Shown piece by piece: positions 1 through 5,376 of a DNA stretch of 5,805 bases. The stretch covers positions 1-5,805 of the forward strand of contig JACMOG010000730.1 of NCBI GenBank assembly GCA_014378125.1, in the 5' to 3' direction. The first letter of the stretch is position 1; every line of letters begins with the position of its first letter. The notes under the pieces were generated by a model. That model worked only from the letters and a program-made list of their open reading frames with translations. It did not search any database and was not told the DNA's origin. Source of the DNA: Vitreoscilla sp. (GTDB taxonomy: Bacteria; Pseudomonadota; Gammaproteobacteria; Burkholderiales; Burkholderiaceae). The position numbers and the translations under genes were made by a program.

Positions 1-1358
1 AGAACCCGCGCGTGCAGGCCCTGCGCGAAGAGGGCCGCCTGCGCATCGCCAAGCTCGTGCAGCGCGCGGTGGAGGATATCCGCTCGGGCAACTGCTCGGT
101 GGCCGCCGCCACGCGCTTCGTCGACTGGATCGAGCCGCTGCTGCGGCGCGAGAGCTACCTGGCGCTGCTGGTGGAGCGCCCCAATGTGCAGCGCCGCCTG
201 CTGCGCCTGCTGGGCCTGGCGCGCTGGCCCGTGCGCTACCTGATGCTGCACCCCGGCGTCATCGACGAGCTCGCCGACGAGCGCACGGTGATCGAGCGCT
301 TCGTGCCCGCCGCGCTCGCCGCCGAGCTGGAGGATCGCCACGCGGCCTGGAAGCGTTCCGGCGAGGCCGACGAGGGCGCGCTGCTCGACACCCTGCGCCG
401 CGCGCACCACGCCGAGGGGTCCCGCACGCTGGTGCGCGACGTCGAGGGACGCATCACGGTGGAGGCGGTGGCCGACGAGCTGTCCGCGCTCGCCGACACC
501 ATCCTCGAGCGCAGCCTGAACTGGGCCTGGGGCCACCTGAAGAAGCGCCATCGCGACGTGCCCCGCGTGGCCGTGATCGCCTACGGCAAGCTGGGCGGCA
601 AGGAGCTGGGATACGGCAGCGACCTCGACGTGGTGTTCCTCTACGACGACACCGGCGAGGCCGATCCGTACCAGGCGCAGGAGGTGTACGCCGCCTTCGT
701 GCGCAAGCTCATCACCTGGCTCACGCTGCGCACCGCCGCGGGCGAGCTGTTCGACATCGACACCGCGCTGCGGCCCAACGGCAACTCGGGCCTGCTCGTC
801 ACGTCCATCGAGTCGTTCGAGCACTACCAGCGCGGCCGCGGCAGCAACACCGCGTGGACGTGGGAGCACCAGGCGATCACGCGCGCGCGTTTCTGCGCGG
901 GCGACGCCGACCTGGGCGCACGCTTCGAGGCCACGCGCCGCGCGGTGATCGAGGCCGAGCGCGACGCCGACGCGTTGCGCCAGGAGGTCTCCGCGATGCG
1001 CCAGAAGGTGCGCGACGCGCATCCGCAGCGCGACGAACGCATCGACCCGAAGCACTGCAAGGGCGGCCTGATGGACATCGAGTTCGCGGTGCAGTACCTG
1101 GTGCTCGCCCACGGCCGCCAACATCCGGGCCTGCAGGACAACCTGGGCAACATCGCGCTGCTCAAGCGCGCCGAGGACGCCCGCCTGCCCGACGCGGGCA
1201 TCGGCGCCGCCGCGGCCGACGCCTACCGCGAGCTGCGCCGCGCGCAGCACCGGGCGCGGCTCGACGAACAGCCCACGCTGTTTGCCGAAGAGACGCTGGC
1301 GCCCGAACGCGCCGCCGGGCGCGCGTTGTGGCGCGCCGTGTTCGGCCCCGGCGCGTGA
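1..1358 (+). CDS. glnE: Glutamine synthetase adenylyltransferase/deadenylylase, C-terminal part (5' end outside window)
   Basis: GlnE controls nitrogen assimilation in the cytoplasm by adding AMP to, and removing it from, a tyrosine of glutamine synthetase, in response to PII and glutamine. The frame is open from the left edge (codons from position 3, N-P-R-V-Q), so GTG 12 is not taken as a start; about 450 residues are visible, roughly half of a usual protein of about 900-950. The visible part covers the helical linker and the C-terminal nucleotidyltransferase domain, which in this family does the adenylylation. Seen directly: A-Y-G-K-L-G-G-K-E-L followed by G-S-D-L-D-V-V-F (codons 615-638), the metal-binding nucleotidyltransferase signature; then L-R-P-N-G-N-S-G-L-L-V, and near the end K-G-G-L-M-D-I-E-F-A-V-Q-Y-L. 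These are family-typical blocks and no lesion is visible. Its TGA overlaps the GTG start of the next gene. Confidence 0.96.
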   Translation, partial: NPRVQALREEGRLRIAKLVQRAVEDIRSGNCSVAAATRFVDWIEPLLRRESYLALLVERPNVQRRLLRLLGLARWPVRYLMLHPGVIDELADERTVIERFVPAALAAELEDRHAAWKRSGEADEGALLDTLRRAHHAEGSRTLVRDVEGRITVEAVADELSALADTILERSLNWAWGHLKKRHRDVPRVAVIAYGKLGGKELGYGSDLDVVFLYDDTGEADPYQAQEVYAAFVRKLITWLTLRTAAGELFDIDTALRPNGNSGLLVTSIESFEHYQRGRGSNTAWTWEHQAITRARFCAGDADLGARFEATRRAVIEAERDADALRQEVSAMRQKVRDAHPQRDERIDPKHCKGGLMDIEFAVQYLVLAHGRQHPGLQDNLGNIALLKRAEDARLPDAGIGAAAADAYRELRRAQHRARLDEQPTLFAEETLAPERAAGRALWRAVFGPGA

Positions 1359-2008
1359 GGCGCCTGCTCCGGATCGACGGCACGGCCTGGGCCCTGCTGG
1401 CCGCGCTGCTGTGCGCGGGCGCGTTGCTCGTCACCGCCGCGTGCGCCACCGCCCCAGGCCGCCTGGCCGATTCACCCCTGGCTCGCGTACTCGACTGGCA
1501 GGCCGCGCTCGGCCTGCGCGAGCCGTGGCGGCTGTGGACCTGCGCGTGGGTACACGGCAGCGCGGCGCACCTGCTGGTGAACGTGGCGGGCGCCATCGTG
1601 GTGGCGTTCGTCGGCTGGCGCGGGCGACTCCCTGCCGCCGCGGCCGTCGCGTGGTTCGGGGCCTGGCCCCTGGTGCAGGTGCTGATGACAGCGATTGGCG
1701 CCGAGCGATTGGGCGCCGCACTGCCGCACTACGACGGGCTGTCGGGCGTGCTGCACGCCGGCGTCGTGGTGGCCGGGCTGTCGCTGGCCACGGCGCAGGA
1801 TGGCCGGTCGACGCGCGAGCGATGGATCGGCGTCGCCATCGTGGCGGGCACCGTGGCGAAGGTGGCGTCCGAGACGCCATGGAACCTGGCGCCGCGCCCC
1901 AGCGTCGAACTGGGCATCGCGGTGGCGCCGATCGCGCACGCGTGCGGCGTGGTGGCGGGCGCGCTGGCCTGGGCGACGCTGCGCCTGATGCGCCGCCAGG
2001 CCGCCTGA
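1355..2008 (+). CDS. Rhomboid-family intramembrane serine protease, rhombosortase type
   Basis: This is a 217-residue, strongly hydrophobic inner-membrane protein with the marks of a small bacterial rhomboid. Rhombosortases (RrtA-like) are known to cleave proteins carrying a GlyGly-CTERM tail; here that substrate class is inferred. Seen: a first membrane segment at residues 10-31; the rhomboid H-x-x-x-N pattern in H-L-L-V-N (H72, N76) preceded by W-R-L-W-T; the nucleophile motif G-L-S-G-V-L-H with candidate catalytic S130; and the second dyad residue H195 in A-H-A-C-G-V-V-A-G inside the last membrane segment (about 186-208). GTG 1355 is chosen because the G-T-G-A overlap with the glnE stop is typical of translational coupling; the same frame stays open upstream inside glnE but is a shadow there. 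The short length and L-S-G-V-L-H favour rhombosortase over a generic GlpG-like rhomboid. No GlyGly-CTERM protein is seen in the window. Confidence 0.85.
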   Translation: MRRLLRIDGTAWALLAALLCAGALLVTAACATAPGRLADSPLARVLDWQAALGLREPWRLWTCAWVHGSAAHLLVNVAGAIVVAFVGWRGRLPAAAAVAWFGAWPLVQVLMTAIGAERLGAALPHYDGLSGVLHAGVVVAGLSLATAQDGRSTRERWIGVAIVAGTVAKVASETPWNLAPRPSVELGIAVAPIAHACGVVAGALAWATLRLMRRQAA

Positions 2009-2024
2009 CGAAGCCACCGCCGGA

Positions 2025-2068
2025 GGTGTCTGGCATCCCCTGCGTCCCCCCAGGCGATGCCTGACGCC
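2025..2068. repeat. Long imperfect inverted repeat (hairpin) between the rhombosortase and GST genes
   Basis: The left arm GGTGTCTGGCATCCCCTG (2025-2042) pairs with the right arm CAGGCGATGCCTGACGCC (2051-2068) around an 8-base loop. Sixteen of 18 positions pair, counting one G-T wobble; the two mismatches are T-T and C-C. It starts 16 bases after the rhombosortase stop and ends 61 bases before the GST start. A stem this strong could end or stabilise the glnE-rhombosortase transcript. No T-run follows it on either strand, so it is not a classical Rho-independent terminator. It could also be a dispersed palindromic (REP-like) element, which a single window cannot show. Confidence 0.75.
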
Positions 2069-2119
2069 GATCCCGGAGCAGCTCGCGTCTACACTTTGGC
2101 CACTGTCAAATTCCCCGTC

Positions 2120-2123
2120 AGGA
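2120..2123 (+). promoter_or_regulatory. Ribosome binding site that decides the GST start
   Basis: AGGA sits six bases before ATG 2130 and has no spacing to the alternative ATG 2124. This supports a protein beginning M-I-T-L rather than M-P-M-I-T-L. The difference is two residues. Confidence 0.55.
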
Positions 2124-2129
2124 ATGCCA

Positions 2130-2798
2130 ATGATCACGCTCAGCGGATTCACGCTCTCGAACTACTACAACAAGGTCAAGATGGTGCTGCTCGAGAAGGG
2201 CATCCCGTTCGTGGAGGAGCACTGCGCCAAGGCCACCGAGGAGACGCTGATGTGCTCGCCGCTGGGCAAGGTGCCGTTCATCCGCACCGAGCAGGGCTCG
2301 CTGTGCGAGAGCGCGGTGATCGTCGAGTACCTGGAGGCGCTGCAGCCCGAGCCGCGCCTGATGCCCGCCGACCTCTGGGGCCAGGCCAAGGTGCGCGAGC
2401 TGGTGACCTTCGTGGAACTGCACCTGGAACTGGTGGTGCGCGAGCTCTACCCCGAGGCGTTCTTCGGCGGCACGGTGAGCGACGCCAACAAGGCACGCGT
2501 GCAGAAGCTGCTCACCCGCAACATCGCCGCTTTCCAGCGCCTGGCCAGGTTCGGCCCCTGGCTGGCCGGCGCGGATTTCACGATCGCCGACTGCGCCGCG
2601 TACGTGAGCCTGCCGCTGGTGGCGATGACCACCAAGGTGATCTACGGCGAGGACGCGCTGCAGGCCGCGGGCATCGACTGGAAGAGCTACATCAAGCGGG
2701 TGGAGCAGCGCCCCAGCGCGCAGAAGGTGACGGCCGATCGCAAGGCGGACCAGGCGGCGTCGGTGGCCGCACGCGCGGCGGCGGCCGCGACCTCCTGA
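2130..2798 (+). CDS. Glutathione S-transferase family protein
   Basis: A cytosolic enzyme of the GST superfamily, expected to use glutathione to conjugate or reduce electrophilic compounds; the substrate cannot be read from sequence. It has 222 residues, the usual length. The N-terminal thioredoxin-like domain (about 1-75) carries F-T-L-S-N-Y-Y-N-K-V, with S10 the likely glutathione-activating residue, the cis-proline loop G-K-V-P-F (P49), and the glutathione-binding pair E60-S61 in L-C-E-S-A-V-I-V-E-Y-L. The helical C-terminal domain has L-A-G-A-D-F-T-I-A-D, the N-capping box of this fold (D154). The C-terminal tail is alanine-rich. ATG 2130 is preferred over the in-frame ATG 2124: AGGA at 2120-2123 lies six bases before 2130 but directly abuts 2124. 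It converges with the minus-strand cassette; the two stops are 13 bases apart. Confidence 0.93.
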   Translation: MITLSGFTLSNYYNKVKMVLLEKGIPFVEEHCAKATEETLMCSPLGKVPFIRTEQGSLCESAVIVEYLEALQPEPRLMPADLWGQAKVRELVTFVELHLELVVRELYPEAFFGGTVSDANKARVQKLLTRNIAAFQRLARFGPWLAGADFTIADCAAYVSLPLVAMTTKVIYGEDALQAAGIDWKSYIKRVEQRPSAQKVTADRKADQAASVAARAAAAATS

Positions 2799-2811
2799 CC
2801 GCCGCGTTCCG

Positions 2812-3525
2812 TCAGCTCCCGCCCGGCCGCCCGAGCGTCACGAAGGGCGCGACGGCGATGCCCTGGCTTCTCAGGAACTGCCAGACCCTGAGCTTGTACG
2901 GGTACAGCGTCGCATCGGGCGACGAGGCGTAGGGCGAGTTCAAGGCTTCGCTGAGCGAGAAGGTCGTCCCTTCGTAGTCGACCCTCGCGCCGAGTTCGAT
3001 CAGGCACCACACGGCATCCCAGTTTTGAGCCCAGGCGATATCGGCGACCACCGGCCGCGAGGTGCGCGCCTTGATGTCGACGTCGGCCCCGAGCGACTTG
3101 AGCCATCGCAGGCCGTCCAGGTCGTGGTCGTAGACGAAGCGCATCAGGATCGGATCGCCATCCGGCCGTCGCGTGTTCGGATCGCCGCCGGCGTGCAGGA
3201 TCATCTCGAGGATGGCGCGGCCATGGGGCTGCGTGGCGTGGTTCTCCACCGCGAGGTGGACCGGGCCCGTGCCGTCGGCCGCCTTGGCGTTGGGCAGCGC
3301 GCCCGATCGCAACAGGATGGACACCGCCTGGCTCGCCTGGGCGTCGACCGCGATCATCAAGGGCGTGACGTCGCGCCTGCCGCGAGCGTTGACCGGCGCG
3401 CCCTCTGCGATGAGCCGGGTCAACGTGGCGGCATCGTCGGCCCGGATGGCCAGCTCGAGCCGCTCCTCGATGCCTGACCGAAAGAACACGGCAGGGGCCG
3501 ACCGCATGAAGGACCGCCGGTTCAT
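2812..3525 (-). CDS. Ankyrin-repeat protein, candidate immunity partner of the upstream lipase
   Basis: The 237-residue protein is built mainly of ankyrin repeats, helical modules that bind other proteins. Recognisable units, in approximate positions, are: 21-49 (ending E-G-A-P-V-N-A-R), 52-82 (V-T-P-L-M-I-A-V, ending S-G-A-L-P-N-A-K), 84-118 (G-P-V-H-L-A-V-E, ending G-G-D-P-N-T-R), 121-152 (ending L-G-A-D-V-D-I-K), and a weaker unit at 157-183 (ending L-G-A-R-V-D). The N-terminus M-N-R-R-S-F-M-R-S-A-P-A-V-F-F resembles a twin-arginine signal but the hydrophobic stretch is very short and a charged R16 follows, with no clear cleavage site. Its ATG shares ATGA with the stop of the lipase gene, and a weak GGTGAG lies six bases before the ATG. 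Ankyrin proteins are often encoded beside secreted lipases and catalases; an immunity or inhibitor role is inferred from that context, not from a recognised family. Confidence 0.85.
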   Translation of the reverse strand: MNRRSFMRSAPAVFFRSGIEERLELAIRADDAATLTRLIAEGAPVNARGRRDVTPLMIAVDAQASQAVSILLRSGALPNAKAADGTGPVHLAVENHATQPHGRAILEMILHAGGDPNTRRPDGDPILMRFVYDHDLDGLRWLKSLGADVDIKARTSRPVVADIAWAQNWDAVWCLIELGARVDYEGTTFSLSEALNSPYASSPDATLYPYKLRVWQFLRSQGIAVAPFVTLGRPGGS

Positions 3526-4817
3526 CCGCAGCTCACCAGGAACCGGGAGAGCGCCTGGCGATCGGCCGCCACGTCGTTCTCCATCGAGCCGAGCACCACG
3601 CTCATCTTGTGCTGCGCCAATTTTCCCAGGTTGGGTTGGTCGCCACTCGCGCCGAGGAGGCTTCCCAGCGCGGTCATGCTGTCGGCGATCGTCTCCTTCG
3701 ACGCCGCCCGAACGGGTGGGTATGCCGCGACGGTGCCGCCCGTGTCGTAGGACGCCTGCATGTCGTCGATATGCCCCATCAGCTCATCGAGGTAACTCTG
3801 CTTGTCGCCGGCGAATGCGGGGTCCGCGACGCCGCGCATGCTCGGATTGCGCACCTTCAGGTCGATCGGGTTCAAGCCCGGCCCGCGTCCGCCCAGCTCG
3901 CGCTGCAGGAAACGGGAATTGATGATGTTCTGGCCGGGGTCGGTGGTGTCGTTCAGGAAGGTGACGATCTCTCCTTTCGAGCTGAACGCCGTGGTGCGGG
4001 AGACCAGGTCGTCGAAGCTCGCCCGGCCCGTTCGGGCGAGCGCGTTGTCGGGCTCCCCGGCCGAATTGAACAGGCGCACCTGGGACAGCGGGTTCACCAG
4101 CCCGCCCTCTTGCGCCAGGCCACCGCCTTTTGAATAGCCGGCGATGTCGAACGGCTGCGTGCCGGACTGCAGCCGACGGGTGAGTGCGCGCATGGCCGAG
4201 TACTGCGGCGTGTCCTGGCCCAGGCCATTGCGGGTATTGGTCTGCCAGTCGCTCAGGGTGTCGGGCTCGGTGTCGCGCGGGACGAGGATCAACCGGCCCG
4301 TTTGCTCGTCGCGATAGAGCGCCGCGCGAAAGCCGGTGCGGTCGTTGCGCAGGTCCTCGGGGCGGAGCTTGCCGGCGGGCAATCCCAGGGCGGCGTTGAG
4401 CTTGGCGACGTCGACAGGCAAGCGCGTGAGGCACGGCTGGGCCGATGGCTCGTCGCCTGGCTGGTCGCCCAGTTCGTTGAGGTCGGCCGCCGCGCGCGCC
4501 GACGGCAGCGCCCGGCGGTAGCGGTCGAACCGCGCCACCACCGGCGCGACGGCCCGCGCCTGCCCGGCGCAGTCGCTGTCGATGCGCCGGCTCGGCGACC
4601 CGGCAGCGGCAGCGGCAGCGGCAGCGGCAGCGGCAGCGGCAGCGGGTGAGGATGCGGGTGCGGGTGCGGCATCGGGCGGGCCGCGCCGTCCACTCAGCGC
4701 GGCGATGCGCACGCTGCTGGCCGCCGACAGCTGGTCGTCCTTCGCATGCTCCGCCTGGCAGCACGCCACGCAGGGCCCGTGGCCGCACGCCGGCGATGAG
4801 CGGGAGAAGCAGCCCAT
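3522..4817 (-). CDS. Putative lipase/phospholipase, alpha/beta-hydrolase type, candidate secreted effector
   Basis: A 431-residue protein in three parts. Residues 1-57 are rich in cysteine (C3, C11, C16, C19, C20) and end in a Pro/Ala/Ser stretch; residues 59-72 are 14 alanines; residues about 75-431 form a hydrolase-like domain. The nucleophile elbow is G-Y-S-K-G-G-G-L-A (candidate S229), followed by R-L-F-N-S-A-G, a pattern I associate with phospholipase-like effectors (G-G-G-L-A then F-N-A-A-G). Candidate acids are D290 and D293 in L-N-D-T-T-D-P-G; the candidate histidine is H403 in A-Q-H-K-M-S-V-V-L. The expected reaction is hydrolysis of an ester lipid; substrate and positional specificity are unknown. 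There is no Sec signal peptide. ATG 4817 follows the upstream stop by two bases and has no Shine-Dalgarno sequence, which fits coupled translation. The frame is open upstream to 5438, but that part overlaps the preceding gene and is rejected. A type VI effector is likeliest; an unrelated cytoplasmic esterase is possible. Confidence 0.8.
   Translation of the reverse strand: MGCFSRSSPACGHGPCVACCQAEHAKDDQLSAASSVRIAALSGRRGPPDAAPAPASSPAAAAAAAAAAAAAAGSPSRRIDSDCAGQARAVAPVVARFDRYRRALPSARAAADLNELGDQPGDEPSAQPCLTRLPVDVAKLNAALGLPAGKLRPEDLRNDRTGFRAALYRDEQTGRLILVPRDTEPDTLSDWQTNTRNGLGQDTPQYSAMRALTRRLQSGTQPFDIAGYSKGGGLAQEGGLVNPLSQVRLFNSAGEPDNALARTGRASFDDLVSRTTAFSSKGEIVTFLNDTTDPGQNIINSRFLQRELGGRGPGLNPIDLKVRNPSMRGVADPAFAGDKQSYLDELMGHIDDMQASYDTGGTVAAYPPVRAASKETIADSMTALGSLLGASGDQPNLGKLAQHKMSVVLGSMENDVAADRQALSRFLVSCG
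4601..4645. repeat. Hexanucleotide tandem repeat, CGGCAG x 7.5, encoding a polyalanine linker
   Basis: Seven perfect copies of CGGCAG plus CGG, read on the plus strand. On the minus strand the unit is read as alternating GCT and GCC, giving alanines 59-72 of the lipase-like protein. Each unit is six bases, so copy-number change lengthens or shortens the linker by two alanines without shifting frame. An adjoining imperfect run of GCGGGT units (about 4653-4668) encodes the Pro/Ala stretch just before it in the protein. Confidence 0.9.
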
Positions 4818-4819
4818 GG

Positions 4820-5227
4820 TCAGGCCGTGGCGCCCGGGCGCGTGAGGGCGGGGACGTCGAACGCCGAGAAGCGCAACAGCCCGCGTTCGGACAGGAACAG
4901 CTTCATGCTGGCCTCGGGCTGCGACGACTGGCGCACGGCCTCGGCGGCGCGGTTGGCGTCTACGCCCAGCGTGGCGCACGCGAGCAGGAAGCACATGAAC
5001 AGCGCGGCGTCGTGCTCTGAGGCGTCGCGCAACGTGGGCCAGTGCGGGGCCCAGAGCGCCGCGCGCAGCGGCGCGTCCATGGCGGCGTGGCGGTAGGCGG
5101 CCACGCCGGTCTGCTCGCGGATGAACTCGGCCACGCGCGAGAAGAAGTGGGCCTGCGTGATGGCGGCCATCTGGGCGGTATCGAAGTGCAGCATGGTGGA
5201 CAACGGGTTGGAGCGGTTGTCGACCAT
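4820..5227 (-). CDS. Small protein of unknown function, first gene of the lipase operon
   Basis: About 135 residues; I do not recognise a named family. It looks mostly helical and has no signal peptide. Seen: [12 protein letters not shown] near the start, an amphipathic stretch [10 protein letters not shown], a tryptophan-containing segment [10 protein letters not shown], and a hydrophobic segment [15 protein letters not shown]. The overall plan (M-x-I/F-x-x-x-Q-M opening, R-x-x-x-F/H-I helix, later F-L-L-x-x-x-x-G-x-D) loosely resembles short accessory proteins encoded beside type VI effector/adaptor genes; this is memory-based resemblance. The stop lies two bases before the lipase ATG. Start is uncertain: GTG 5260, ATG 5227 and ATG 5194 are all in frame and none has a good Shine-Dalgarno sequence. 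I chose 5227 because the ten codons between 5227 and 5194 all end in G or C, as in real genes here; 5194 would give 124 residues. Confidence 0.7.
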   Translation of the reverse strand: MVDNRSNPLSTMLHFDTAQMAAITQAHFFSRVAEFIREQTGVAAYRHAAMDAPLRAALWAPHWPTLRDASEHDAALFMCFLLACATLGVDANRAAEAVRQSSQPEASMKLFLSERGLLRFSAFDVPALTRPGATA

Positions 5228-5376
5228 GGTGCGGCGGTCGGCGAAAACTGCCGGCCGCACAGGCCGCGGTTAAGGCGGCTCTTGTCGCGGTGCGCGCCGC
5301 CGCGCAGGCAGCCGTGCAGGCAGGCGTGCAGGGACTTGACGGCTTGTTTATCATGGTCGGTTGCCCGCCGCTTGCC
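5228..5376. promoter_or_regulatory. Divergent intergenic region between the lipase operon and uvrA
   Basis: This stretch of about 150 bases must carry the promoters for uvrA (plus) and the three-gene operon (minus). The only AT-rich spot is around 5344-5354 (TTGTTTATCAT); TATCAT at 5349-5354 is a plausible minus-10 for uvrA, which would give a very short leader before ATG 5377, but no good minus-35 sits 16-18 bases upstream. TTGACG at 5336-5341 is a good minus-35 sequence but lacks a matching minus-10. On the minus strand GATAAA (5352-5347) is the best minus-10-like site, also without a convincing partner. No correctly spaced LexA box was found. Confidence 0.3.
5304..5333. repeat. 12-base tandem repeat, about 2.5 copies, upstream of uvrA
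   Basis: GCAGGCAGCCGT (5304-5315) is followed by GCAGGCAGGCGT (5316-5327), one mismatch, and by the partial copy GCAGGG (5328-5333). The array ends two bases before the TTGACG sequence at 5336. It could be a protein-binding array or simply slippage in GC-rich DNA. Confidence 0.6.

Noticed and set aside
854..1354. Upstream continuation of the rhombosortase frame inside glnE
   Set aside because: The peptide is arginine/proline-rich, typical of a wrong frame of GC-rich coding DNA, and glnE is intact there. The hydrophobic protease begins only after 1355.
1430..1447. Lipobox-like V-T-A-A-C in the rhombosortase N-terminus
   Set aside because: The minus-3 residue is threonine and the segment is part of the first membrane helix of a rhomboid, so lipoprotein processing is unlikely.
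2061..2095. Possible promoter for the GST gene (CTGACG and TACACT)
   Set aside because: TACACT (2090-2095) is a passable minus-10, but the only minus-35-like sequence is 23 bases away, too far for a sigma-70 promoter.
2799..2811. Shared terminator between the convergent GST and ankyrin genes
   Set aside because: Only 13 bases separate the stop codons and neither a convincing stem nor a T-run is present there.
3173..3922. 249-codon plus-strand open frame across the ankyrin and lipase genes
   Set aside because: Antisense shadow: rich in Arg, Pro and Ser, no recognisable motif, and it crosses two well-supported genes on the other strand.
4289..4693. Minus-strand open frame with His-Pro and Leu-Pro repeats
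   Set aside because: The periodic peptide is only the hexanucleotide repeat and its neighbour read in a second frame; the main frame has the lipase signatures.
5248..5262. Possible LexA (SOS) box, CTG...CAG
   Set aside because: The spacing is nine bases instead of the ten of the classical box, and the inner bases are GC-rich rather than the usual AT-rich core.
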